This document shows positions 1 through 11,653 of a DNA stretch of 64,000 nucleotides, one piece after another. Below the pieces are notes generated by a model. That model saw only the letters and a list, made by a program, of their open reading frames with translations. It was not told the origin of the DNA and ran no database searches. Within the stretch, counting starts at the first letter, position 1; each line of letters opens with the position of its first letter. A program made the position numbers and the translations under genes. Origin of the DNA: Scleromitrula shiraiana (taxonomy: Eukaryota > Ascomycota > Leotiomycetes > Helotiales > Sclerotiniaceae); the NCBI GenBank assembly GCA_028455995.1, contig JABELC010000003.1, positions 3,782,001 to 3,846,000 of the forward strand. Reading direction: 5' to 3'.

Positions 1-72
1 TATTTATATATATTTTAATTTTTTGATTTATTTTTATAAAAAGATAAAGAAAAATAATATTATAATATATAA

Positions 73-103
<31 letters not shown>

Positions 104-2327
104 CAAATAATATTAATATTGGGATATAGATTATAAAATAGTATATAATAAATATATAATTATAATTGTATATATATATAATTTAACAATCTATACTATA
201 GATAGATTAATAACAAGAATATCAAATACAAATTATAGTACTATAATTGTACGACTTAAACCGAAGTAAAACCACAGAGTTGAAATTGAATTTTAATATA
301 AAATGCTTTAAATTTAAGGTATTATTCCAAATCATTATTAGTATTTATTTTTTTCAAAATCAATAATTATAATTTTTTTAAATAAATCTAATAATATATT
401 AAAGATTTTTTAATCAATTTAATTTTTATTATATAAAAAAATTTTTTAAAAAGAATTATAATTATTGATTTTAAAGAAAATAAGTGTTAATAATAATTAT
501 AATGATTTAAAAATGTTTATATTTAAAAATATACTTTTTTTTTTTTAATAATATAGTTGTATATTAAAATTTTAAGTTATAATAATATAATATATATAAA
601 AATAATAAAAAAATGCATTTTAATTTATATAATCGATTTTAAAAAGTTATAATTATTAATTAATTTATTATTATTATTTAAAAAATTATTGATATATCGA
701 TTTATTTATATTTATACTAAAGCAACAATCAAATACTCTTAAACCCTTCAATGCATCTCAGGTAAAAAATGAATATTATTGGTCAAAATTTTTTTATGTG
801 GGGCAATATATCGAAGGGTCTGAGGATGAGATAACACAAAACAAAATCCGATCAATCGATTGTGGTCAATTAGAGAAAAATCAATACGGAATATGTCATG
901 TTGATATTGATTGGTTGGGAGTTTCTAGACTTTGATGCCAATTATCGCTATCACGTGAAACATACATACATACATACATACATACATGTGTTGTATCACG
1001 TGCACGACGTCCACATTTTTCATTCTTCTATAGTATGTATAGATATAGATTATCCATCCACATTTCCCAATTACACATGGGTTGGCTTGGCTTGGCTTGG
1101 CTTGGCTGTGGACTGCGGTGCGGGTAACACAGCGAACGGTTGATTGATTATATAATAAGTATTTTCTTAATGTTAATGTATACATATCAACAGTAGAATT
1201 AACCTATCAAATTCAGCCTTATTGACGACATCAGATTGAAGTATCGCATCTTTTGGTGTATCATTCATTATTGATGTTTTGAAACTTGAAGATTTGTAAG
1301 ATTTTATAGATTTTATAGATTTTATTTGGGGAATTGATGGATGGAGAATACATTTATTATTACGTTGCAACGATATGACGATATTTGAAGAGTATGAGAA
1401 GGGACGATAGGATAAATTTTCATATGAGTATGATCAATTAATATTGTATGAGAGGTTCTGTCACGAGATGGACAGAAATATTTCATTGGTAGATGGATAG
1501 GAGGAGTGAGACATGAGGTCTGAAGATTTGATCATGCACCTTCTTGATATGAAAGGGAGGCAGTAAGAAAGGAAGGTGAGAAAGAATATGATGTATTGTA
1601 AGAAATAATATGAATGTAAGGTAAGAATATAAAGGTAAGAAATAATATGAAGATAAGAAAGAATATGAATGTAAGAAAGAATATGAAAGTAAAGAATATG
1701 AAGGTAAAAAAAGAATATGAATATAAGAAAGAATATAGAGATTTGATATAAAGATTCCTCATATATATTATGTATTTTTAATCCAAATACGAAACTGTCA
1801 TCATTCATTCTTATTACATCTTATCTACGGTAGCTTCACTTTGACTAACTCGATAATACAAATTTATGTTGTACTCCCTTACATTTACATTTCCATCTGT
1901 ACTTATTACTTAATTATTCAACAAGATCTACCAGTATACAGTATACAGTAGTTGTCGCCATTTCTTGATTCTTGATATCAACTACCCTACCCGTTCGTAG
2001 ACATCAATAATTGGGTCCGGGCGTAAGTTCAATGTTCTTATCTTTAAATCTATCCCATCTTATCCCATCTCATCACATCTTATCCCTCGTTTCCCTCCTC
2101 AACTCCATAATAATATAAATCTACTAACCTTCCACTTCTTTGATCTACCAGTACCAGTACCACTTATTACTCTTATTACTCCGTACTCGTGGTATCAACG
2201 TCCTTATTCCTTTGATAAATTTCTATCAAGTAATTATATTATATTTTATCTTATTATATTATATTATATTATATTATCTTGATGATCAATCTATCCTTCT
2301 TCATCTTTTACTAACTATACCATCATA
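1..2327. other. AT-rich, gene-free left end
   Basis: No credible gene is seen here. About the first 720 bases are almost pure A/T, with long A and T runs and the decayed palindrome at 329-508, as in a mutated repeat or AT isochore. After 720 the composition becomes ordinary. Short tandem repeats follow: CATA units at 961-986, TTGGC units near 1082-1106, and purine-rich GAATATGAA/GTAAGAAA-like repeats at about 1560-1740. The last 300 bases are the upstream region of the peptidase gene at 2328, with CATCTTATCCCATCT-type pyrimidine runs near 2040-2090 and a TATAT run near 2235-2280. Confidence 0.7.
329..508. repeat. AT-rich imperfect palindrome
   Basis: The stretch 329-388 and the reverse complement of 441-508 align over about 60 bases. 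Both contain the core CAAAATCAATAATTATAATT or a close variant, and they differ mainly by small A/T changes and one 8-base insertion. The spacer is about 50 bases. This looks like the remains of an inverted-repeat element or hairpin in a strongly AT-mutated block. No terminal repeat ends or target duplication could be fixed. Confidence 0.55.
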
Positions 2328-4819
2328 ATGGGTAGAATAATTGATGATAAGATGAATACCCATGAGAGAACTCCATTAATTACTACAATTAATCTTGCTC
2401 AACAAAGACAAAGATATCATCAACATAATACCTTTAATCGATTCATCAAAATTGCATTATCATGTACTTTGATATTTGCATTCTTCAACTTTCTTTTCAC
2501 TCCATTCTCACTCATTCCTGGACATCATAGAAATTGGCCTTACCAAAATCTCCATCCAGAATCATCCTCCATTTCCTACCAAGAACTTCAACAAATCCTT
2601 CTCGATACTCCAAAAGCAGCACGCGCGGAAGAATGGAGTAAATATTATACATCGGGTCCACATTTGGCAGGAGCAAATTATAGTCAGGTACTTTGGACAC
2701 AAGAGAGATGGCAAGAATTCGGTATTCAGGCAGATATTATCCCATACCATGTATACCTCAATTATCCTCGAGGTCATCGATTGGCTTTATACGAAAAAAA
2801 GAAGAGCAATAATGAGGGAGATGTGGATACTTGGGTAGTTAAGGATGAGGCTAGTTTGGAGGAAGATGTGCTTGAGGAGGATCCAACCACTGGCCTTGAG
2901 AATCGAATCCCAACTTTCCATGGATACTCTGCTGCTGGGAATGTTACTGCACCATATGTTTATGTTAACTATGGAACATTCCAGGACTTCGAGGATTTGT
3001 TAAATGCCAATATTAGTTTGCAAGGAAAAATTGCCGTAGCCAAATATGGTGGAATCTTTCGTGGTCTCAAAGTCAAACGTGCGCAAGAATTAGGAATGGT
3101 TGGAGTTGTTCTCTTTACTGATCCTGGTGATGATGGTTCGACTACTGAAGACAATGGTGTTAAATTATATCCAGATGGACCTGGTAGAAATCCTAGTGCG
3201 GTTCAAAGAGGAAGTACTCAATTTTTAAGTGTCGCACCTGGTGATCCGTAAGTTACACTGCATGTTTATGGCTTCTTGGCTAATATATATCTAGTACTAC
3301 CCCGGGTTACCCCTCTAAACCTGGTGTTCCACGTGCTCCTGTCGATGGCGCTATTCCATCTATTCCTTCCATCCCAATATCGTACGTTGATGCGTTGCCT
3401 ATTCTTAAGGCTTTAAACGGTATTGGACCTGGTCCCAAAGATTTCAATAAATATTGGGAGAGAAATAATGGATTGAAATACAAGGGTGTCGAGTACAATG
3501 TTGGACCTTCTCCCGATAATCTACTCCTAAATCTTGTCAACGATGTCGAATATGTCACAACACCATTATGGGATGTCATTGGTGTAATCAATGGAACCTT
3601 GGATGATGAAGTTATTGTCATTGGAAACCATCGAGATGCCTGGATTGCTGGTGGTGCAGCTGATCCAAATAGTGGTTCTGCAGCCCTTAATGAAGTAATC
3701 AGAAGTTTCGGTGTCGCATTATCAAAAGGATGGAAACCATTACGTACAATTATCTTCGCTAGTTGGGATGGTGAGGAATATGGTTTGATTGGATCTACTG
3801 AATGGGTTGAAGAATATCTTCCATGGCTTACAAATGCTAATGTTGCTTATATCAATGTCGATGTTGGTACTAGTGGTCCGATATTTAGTGCATCAGCAAG
3901 CCCATTGCTCAACAAAGCTTTATACGAAATCACTGGATTGGTTCAATCACCAAATCAAACTGTTCCCGGTCAAACGGTTCGAGATGTTTGGAATGGTCAT
4001 ATTAGTACCATGGGTAGTGGTAGTGATTTCACTGCCTTTCAAGATTTCGCCGGTATTCCTTCCATCGATTTCGGATTCGGTCCAGATAACAACCACGAAA
4101 GCACAGAAGGTGCTGTCTATCAATATCATTCTAATTACGATTCATTCCATTGGATGAGTACATATGGAGATCCAGGATTTCATTATCACGAAACCGTTGC
4201 TAAAATCTGGGCTTTATATACCGCGAAAATGGTCGAATCACCAATCATTCCTTTCAATGCAACTGACTACGCAAATGCATTGGAAAGCTACATCCAGAAA
4301 GTCGAAACTAAACTCGATTCAATTATTATGGGTATTACATCCGAACAAGAAGATCTAGAAGCTAGATATCGCCCTACAAACCCCATCACGACACAAGACG
4401 ATTCAAACGATATCCACGCCCTCAAACTCTCATTCAAATCCCTCCACACCGCCGCCCACGCCCTCAAACACGCAGCCGCTAAACACGACGCCGAAGCTAC
4501 ATTGCTCGAACAGGAAATCCACAATATCAAAAATATCCCCTGGTGGAACTGGACCAAGAGAATCCAACTCGTGCTGAGAGTTAGGAGCGTTAACGATAAA
4601 TATAAATTCCTAGAGAGGAAATTCCTGTATAAGGAAGGGTTGGATGGGAGACCGTGGTTCAAACATACGGTTTTTGCGCCGGGATTGTGGACGGGGTATT
4701 CGGGGGCGGTGTTTCCGGGGTTGGTGGAGGCTTTGGATGGGAGGGATTGGAGGGGGGCGGAGAGGTGGGTAAAGATTGTGGGGGGGGTGTTGGGCGAGGC
4801 GGGGAGGTGGTTAGAGTAG
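2328..4819 (+). CDS. PSMA-like M28 zinc peptidase / transferrin-receptor-like membrane protein
   Basis: Two exons, 2328-3247 and 3295-4819, with a 47 bp GTAAGT...CTAG intron, encode 814 residues. Joining them keeps the frame and restores the conserved GYPSKPG...IPSIPISY segment. A type II signal anchor lies at about residues 40-64, followed by a protease-associated domain and the M28 domain. The zinc ligands are recognisable: H in GNHRDAW, D in AADPNSG, the EE of WDGEEYGLIGSTEW, D in INVDV, and H in YHSNYD. A C-terminal dimerisation domain follows. By family this is a glutamate carboxypeptidase II/Vps70/Tre1-type protein of the vacuole, endosome or cell surface; its peptide substrate cannot be predicted. 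Codon choice changes sharply in the last 450 bases, from C-rich to G-rich. The ATG at 2328 is the first in frame and precedes the anchor. Confidence 0.93.
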
Positions 4820-5742
4820 ATTTTGTGGTTGGTGGATGGATGGATGTTGGTGAGGTGGTTATATGGGTGGTGAATTGATGAGATGAGATGAGATTGCATT
4901 GGATTCGGTAAATCGGTAATTGATTAAATATTCTCCCCTTCTCTCCTCTATTCTTCTCTTTTCTTATACATACTGTAGATCAATGAACATCAGTGGTAGA
5001 GGAAGGAATGACTACTGAAATGAGACATGAGATCGATCGATCGATTGATTGAATTGAATTCGATTACTTGATTAATGCATGCATGCATGCATGCATGGAT
5101 AGATGGATTCAATAAATCAACAATCAATCAAATACTCCTCTCTGCTGTTCCTTCTATTTTACTCCGTATCGGAATCACGGTTCATGGAATCTGGGTTCAT
5201 GGAATTAGGGTTCATGGAGTTATCAATACTAGATAAGGTGGTACATGGGATAGTGAATCATACGTATCGTATGTATGGTATCGTATGGTATCGTATAGTA
5301 TGTATCGTATAGTATGTATATGGAAAGGCAAATTCTTATTTATAATTGCTTGGTTGGTTGGTTGGTTGGTTGATTGATGAATAGGATTGGGATTGGGATT
5401 GGAATTGAGATTGGGATTGGCATTGTGATGCGATGTAAGGTTGAGAGAATATGAGAGGATAGGAGTGGATAGAAGTGGATATAAGAGGATAAGACAAGCT
5501 GGATGTATGTATGTATGTATGTACATATGTATAATATATAAGTAATAAGATAAGATGAGATGAATAGGAAGCTATTATTAATTACATTAACTTGTATCAT
5601 GATTGTGTTTGATTGGTGTATGAAAAAGTTGGTGTCACGGTATATGTGGATTAGGATGGGATGGGATGGGATGGGATGGGATGAGATGGAGTTGGGTGTA
5701 TATGATTATAAGGATACTAGTATATTTTTATCTACTAGTAGC

Positions 5743-5828
<86 letters not shown>

Positions 5829-8101
5829 GATTAAGCAAAATTTGGGTGGAAAAAGGGTGGAGAGAATGTGGGAGTGTTAGTGGAAAGAAGGGAAGGGAAG
5901 AGGGAAGGAAAAAATAGAGTATTTTAACTTGAATGAAATAAGTTGTTATATTACTAGTAGTAGTATCAATATGAGGTTTCTAATGTTATTATGATGATGA
6001 TGATTATAACTATGACTTTATATATATGTAAATATAAATATATACTGCAGAATACTATATAGAATTAGAAGATTAAAGGTTTCGAACATGATGATAGGAA
6101 AAGTAAGAAAGCGGAAGGCTGATGTGAATGAAGTAATATATACGATAGATGATACTAGTATATATATCGAAAAGTTTCGTTACATCAATATCTAGCTACT
6201 ATATATATATAAAAAAGAAAATATTGATAGAACCTAATAAGCTACACCTGGCACTAAATATCTTAAGGGGATCTCTACCTCCTAGTAACCATCCATCCAT
6301 CCATCCATCCAATTGGCAGACTACTGAAATACCTACATATAGTTGGAAATAAGAGATCCGATGTATTTTGACTTGAAAGCTTCAAACGTCAATCACACTC
6401 TTCAAGAGTATCCGTTTCTTTCTGGTAGAGATTAAATAAATGTACTAGTATTATATCCTTCTTACCGTCGTATAGCGGATATATCTCATCAATTTGAATG
6501 TGCTTATTAATAACAATTAAAGCTATTGAGTTGCTAGAATCTACGCTCGCTTTATTTTCGCGTGGTATACGTACGGAAGGAAGTATAGAGTGTGTGATTG
6601 ATTTTACATTATACATAGTACGGCATATCTCTGTGTAATATAGCCACTAGATGCGCGTATGTATTTGTTATGGTATAATTGAATTTGGGGTTTCAATCGT
6701 TTGATCGAAATGATTTTGATGCTGTATCTTATGAGCGAATCTATGGGCTAAGCGCGATTAAAATTCGTGAAAATTTATCTAGACATGCAGGTTTTGCTTT
6801 CAAGTTAGTTTTGACTTGGAGATGGATGGAACTGGTATTATTATGGTTGGTTGAATGTATGGATTTTGAGTTTGAATAGGGTTGAAACATTTAACCGATA
6901 TACGAGCGATACTACTCATAAAGTAAGAATACTCTTGAAGTAATAGATAGCATTACTTCTCCCACAAATATGGAGGCTTTCCTTTTGTTTATATTGCATC
7001 CTAGAACTGCAATACCATATTTTGCAATTCATCCATTCATGGTAATCTATTGCTCTATTTCTCTAACAACACCCTACAATATAAGGAACAAGAAAATCTC
7101 AGATGATAAAAATGTCTCTTGATTCTTAGCTATGAATAAAACAGTATATCTCCATTCACGGTCTGCACAAGACTTCCAAAGGTACCACATTGTTCAGAGA
7201 ACTTACAATGTGGCATGGCGTGGTGGTATAGCGTGGTACGAGGTCTATGGATTGGATGAATTCATTCTCTCGATATCTTGTTCCTGCAAATAACCACTTT
7301 TTGCGTTGTTTGAAATTTATTTTCTTTGCATACCTCTCTTTGACGTCAAAGAACATCCTCTTGATTATCGCAGTTATTATTGTAGCATTGCATTTTCGTA
7401 AATATTTATTGCGGCAGATTTGCAGATGAGATGAGATAAGATTTTCTCCAGGTTCATGCTCGATGCTTGCGATGTGTGAGGTGTGAGGTACGATATGCTG
7501 AGTTTTTGTTTGTTGATTTGGATTTTTTGATATTTACTGAGAAAGATTTCTTGGTATGGATGATGCTTATATTGCTCCCTTTCTTCCTGATTAATATCTG
7601 TATAGAATGTTCTCTACAGCATGTCTGGTAGTTGGTTGTCTTTGGTCTTGCAGATATTAACAACGGATATGATCAAGTGGTGGTTTCTGATTGGGGTTTC
7701 GAGTTATGTTTATTCATTTCGATGAGCGCGCTGGATATTGCAATGTTTCTTCTTTTCAACTCTTCATTGCCTACCTATTACTCAACAGGTGTACATAGAA
7801 ACTCTCTGATCAGGCTCTATACCATTATGAAATAAATTCCATGTCCCGGAAAAATTCCAAGATGGAAAGAAGGCTGTGACTCTTTCCCATACCGTCTTTC
7901 CTGTTTAGCTTCGCGCATAAAATAAAACAATAAGGCCAAATCATAATCTTTACACATTCAAGTTTTGCCAACATAAAACATCATCGTTATCAATATTTTT
8001 CAACATCAATCTATCTAGAATACAATATTCATGTAATTTTATCATCACACTACCCCTCTTGTGGTATTACACTGTTTTAATGCTAAAATATCGCTGCCAG
8101 C
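4820..8101. other. Gene-poor spacer rich in simple repeats
   Basis: No protein-coding gene is supported over 3.3 kb. It holds ATGC repeats (5075-5097), a GGTTCATGGA-type repeat (about 5178-5218), GTATCGTATG repeats (about 5264-5312), TTGG and GATTGG runs (5345-5430), TATG repeats near 5505-5525, GGGAT repeats near 5655-5685, a long ATT tract (5745-5827) and CCAT repeats near 6290-6312. Open frames here are short and follow the repeats. Confidence 0.65.
5745..5827. repeat. (ATT)n trinucleotide microsatellite
   Basis: About 27 uninterrupted copies of a TAT/ATT trinucleotide. It produces artificial poly-Ile and poly-Leu open frames on the + strand, which should not be annotated as proteins. Its length suggests a high slippage rate. 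Confidence 0.95.
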
Positions 8102-8934
8102 ATGTCTGCTACTGCGAGTGTCCCCATCTCGTTCTTTAGTTATCCTGTATTGCCATCAACCACAAACATCAATCTTGCTGCTCAAGACCACTGATTTATT
8201 GAAATCGTGTATGTTGACTTGATAAAGTAAGAGGTTGTGTTCATATGTGCTTTAAGGGTAAATGGTGAGTTTTTGGTTGATGAAGATGGAAAACTTGATA
8301 TGAGAATAGCTTTTGCTGAAGAAATTATGGAACAGCGAGCGTGGCAACAGTTCAACCAAGAAACAAAAGACCTGATCCTTTGAGCAAAACTTTTTTTCAA
8401 TGGCCAACGATGACTTCTTTCCTCTCGAGTGAATTAGACGTGAGCAAGTGGATGACGGTGACAAACTATATTATTTTTCCGGGCCAAGAAAGAGACAATG
8501 ATAGAATAGGATGGGTAGATGGCTGGAACACAAATATTGATATTGAAGCCGCCCGGAGGTTGCCCGTGGTAGCAGCCAAGATTGGTAGTCCCGAATTAGA
8601 AGAATGGGTGGGCACAAAGCCTGACTTCGAACAACTCGAATCATTTCACATGGAAGGAGGAGATCCGAGAGGCTACCTATGTCCATAGCACCATACAAAC
8701 GATTCACTCGAATAAGAGTTCCATATCATGCCATCACCATCTTCCTCACGTTCCACAGAAGGCATTATGACGCTATCCTATCCTGAGGGCCCTGGTGTTT
8801 CCACCAATTATTCACTCAGAGCTAAGGAATACAATTCCCAGGAGCATGACCCGTGGAATGATATATGGGATAGAAATGTCAGACTTCCATTACATTCTAC
8901 GCCACGAGTGTTATTGAATCCCCCGAGTCAGTGA
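8102..8934 (+). pseudogene. Decayed protein-coding gene of unknown family
   Basis: Coding-like text runs through several frames. A possible start at 8102 (MSATASVPISFFSYP) can be joined across a putative intron (8147-8233) to an acidic stretch containing GEFLVDEDGKLDMR and ending at a TGA at 8381-8383. The text then continues in a second frame (NDDFFPLE, then DDGDKLYYF after a stop) and in a third frame (GWVDGWNTNIDIEAARRLP), which is open from 8341 to 8688 but lacks an ATG at its left end. That third frame resumes after a TAG and a TAA as far as 8934 (EHDPWNDIWDRN). I do not recognise the family. An intact gene with small exons is possible but less likely. Confidence 0.4.
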
Positions 8935-10148
8935 GATCTGCAATAGCAAATCTCTTATCGACTTCAGCCCAAAACGCCCATTTCAAAGCAAATCGTACCA
9001 TTTTCCTATACTGATTCTCCTGAATTTGTATTTTCTTTACTGAATTGAAGGAGGAAATGTAAATCTTTAAAAATATTTCATTGTTTCTCGTCTAAAAATT
9101 CACAATCTTCAGATCATTATTATCTTACAGTTCGTTTGGAAAGTCGCTATTTAGATACATTTGTTTTTTCTCCGAGTCTTTACTACTACTAGTAGTACTA
9201 GTAGTATTTTATTTTATAAATAGTTGTTAGATTGTTTCAAAGAAAAAATTATGTTGAATACTAGTATCATCCGAGTCATTTATCTAGATAAATTTACCAT
9301 GATATTCTTAATTTAAATTCTAAAAAAGCTTTTTCAAAAATAATAAAAATTTAATTTTGAATAATTTAAATTGTAAAGTTAGACTATTTTTTATATTTGT
9401 ACTATTTCAGCATTGTTTTTTAGAAAAGTCGTACTACTATCTGAGCTAAAAACCGTGAAAAGTATTCACATTTTCATGTTATCACTGGCATTGACTTATT
9501 ACTAGAGTTGTAAAAACCAGTAATATTTACAATACTTTGATCAGAAGTTTATTTCAAACTTACTAGTAGTAGTATCCGAGTCGATTAATAATCCTATATA
9601 GTATTAAGAAATCACTTATCAACATAAGGCCTTTATACTTCAAGTTGTAAACTTATAGATAACGTAGAATCAAACGGTACTTTCTCTCGCACTGCTTAAT
9701 CATTTTCTCCAAACAATCAAAGAAGAGGGTCACGTCCCCGTGTACTACTAGTAGTATCTACTCTCCTAACTATTTGCCTCTTAAACAAACTATTCAACAC
9801 TCGTTCAAAATTTCTCGTCTCTCGATACCAAATACCCGGACTTATTGAATCTGTATATTCACCATCAAATGGAAATTAACATGCCACTGAAAACGATTAT
9901 ATACCCTGACTCACACCTCAAACTTTATCTTCCGTAGATTCGTGCTATTTATGAGAGATCTTCGACAGCTTTCAAGTTCCTTTTCCTAACCATATACTTC
10001 TTGAGAATATTCGAAACACTTGCCAGAAAGTGATAAGATTCCAACCTCTCACCAAATAAAGTAACCCTGAATCTTGCAAATTGTTCATAAGCATCAAGTT
10101 CATACCCCGCTTTTAGCCATTACCACCATCCAACACTAGACATTAGCA
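8935..10148. other. AT-rich spacer with ACTAGTA motifs
   Basis: No gene seen. The palindrome-like motif TACTAGTAGTA recurs near 9184-9207, 9559-9572 and 9744-9757, three times close to the word CCGAGTC (about 9174, 9270 and 9572). The 3' end is the upstream region of the first BTB gene. It carries a copy of AGATTCCAACCTCTCAC (about 10036-10052) that is repeated, with one extra C, inside the first intron of that gene (about 10196-10213). Confidence 0.6.
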
Positions 10149-11016
10149 ATGGCCCAAAGATTCTCTGTCACATCTAAACTAGGATATGATCTGTAAGATT
10201 CCAACCCTCTCACATTTCGTATGGAAACATAGCTGACGTTTATTCAGTAAGGATTACGATGAAATGGTAAAAATAGTGATTGGGATTGAAGGATCGGAGC
10301 ACACAGTTGAAGCACCCACATCTCTCTTATGTGCTCAATCAATATACTTTCGATCCGCCTGTAACGAAAATTGGGAATCTGGACGCACTAGAACGATCAG
10401 ACTACATGGTCAAATTGACAAAGAGTTTACGACCTTTCTTACATGGTTGTATACTTCCAACATTGCGAAGTCAGCGGCACTACCAAAGATAACGCAACGT
10501 TTGATGAAAGAAAGGATCGATGCATATTCGTCGAGGTGGTTTCATTTCCTAAGCTGCTACATCTTAGCAGATTATCTACAAGCGCCTCTTTTTGGCAACA
10601 CTATCATGAACGCTCTGATAGATACCCTCCACGATTATCGCGTTGAAAGAGCAGATTTTGAACAGCACGGCGGGAATTGCAAAACAAAGCCGTTGCTCAT
10701 CATGCATCGCAAAACCATTAGTTACGTTTGGAGTAATACAGTTTTCAGTTCACCCTTACGAAGAATGATCATCGATACGGTTTTGGTGCACGGGGATCAT
10801 GGGAGGTTCGATGAGAAAGAGTTTGTCGATCATTTCACCGAAATCATCGATAAAGACAACCAAGACTTTCTGTTGCAGCTTTTGTGGGTGATGTCGAAGG
10901 CATCGCAGAGTGGCAGTTTCCAGGATTCGTCGAATCGTCTTAGGCGCCCCTGTTCAGGATACCATATCCATGAACAAGGTGAATCCTGCAATTCGGGGGA
11001 AGCCTCGCTGAGCTGA
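10149..11016 (+). CDS. BTB/POZ-domain protein, copy 1
   Basis: Two exons, 10149-10192 and 10248-11016, split by a 55 bp GTAAGA...TTCAG intron, encode 270 residues starting MAQRFSVTSK. A BTB/POZ fold spans about residues 22-88: hydrophobic strand VKIVIG, LLCAQSIYFRSAC, then FTTFLTWLYTSNI. The rest is helical. The C-terminus carries YHIHEQGESC, matching the neighbouring paralogue. BTB domains mediate dimerisation and Cullin-3 or transcription-factor contacts; no other known domain is visible, so the role is unknown. This fungal BTB class is lineage-expanded. The upstream exon is supported by frame, by consensus splice sites and by the similar MARFSV start of the relic at 13671. Confidence 0.82.
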
Positions 11017-11653
11017 GCCATCATGATGGCCAATACTGTTTGAGTTTCGATCGCATTGACATGAGTTTTCTTTCGTGATAGTCCCATGCACTTTTATCGC
11101 AGGAATAAAGAAGCTATATACGATGATCATGCTGTTCGGGCGGTTTTGGATTCAGATAACTACAACATTGCAGTTAGGTAGTATTTTTAGTTTTAATTTC
11201 AACTATCCAACAATAATGATAGATTTACATCTCAGAAAAATTCTAAAGTAACTTAGCATGTATAATGTGATTGCCTTGAAATTGTCCTATTAGTCATGAA
11301 TATAAAGTTTACCAACTTTCACCATTTCTATCCCACACTCTAAAAAGTCTTTAAGATTTTGTAATGTTATTGTTTTTCTCCAACTGAGTATGCTAGTTTT
11401 TAATTTTAATTTCAACTATTCACTAACAATGATAGCCTGATTTATATATCAAAAAAATTCTAAAGTAATTTAGTACGTACTAGTGTCAAGTAACTTTCTT
11501 CAAGAAACATTTCGGATTTATCGTATCAAGTCAAATCCGCAATTTCAAATACCACGGAGTTGCATTTAATCACACTAAAAGTCTATCATTTCTCCAAACA
11601 CCTTATATTCCTCTACATCTTTTAGCCCACTTCATAACTGCTAGCGCTTCAAC
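11017..11653. other. Inter-BTB spacer with a diverged direct repeat
   Basis: It separates two tandem BTB genes and forms the upstream region of the second. Segments 11177-11265 and about 11392-11480 are diverged direct repeats; see the repeat entry. No other gene is seen. Confidence 0.65.
11177..11480. repeat. Direct repeat pair upstream of BTB copy 2
   Basis: Unit 1 (11177-11265) and unit 2 (about 11392-11480) share TTTTAATTTCAACTAT, ACAATGATAG and AAAATTCTAAAGTAA in the same order, with scattered substitutions and small gaps. This is a local duplication of roughly 85 bases, probably linked to the tandem duplication of the BTB genes. Confidence 0.65.

Noticed and set aside
925..1370. Overlapping frames near the left edge
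   Set aside because: They consist of CATA-repeat translations and lack codon bias.
5560..5917. Overlapping + strand frames with long Ile and Leu runs
   Set aside because: They are translations of the ATT microsatellite and flanking GGGAT repeats, not proteins.
8341..8688. Intact 115-residue protein starting at 8341
   Set aside because: The first codon is GTG, not ATG, and neighbouring frames carry better-matching upstream text, so it is treated as part of a relic.
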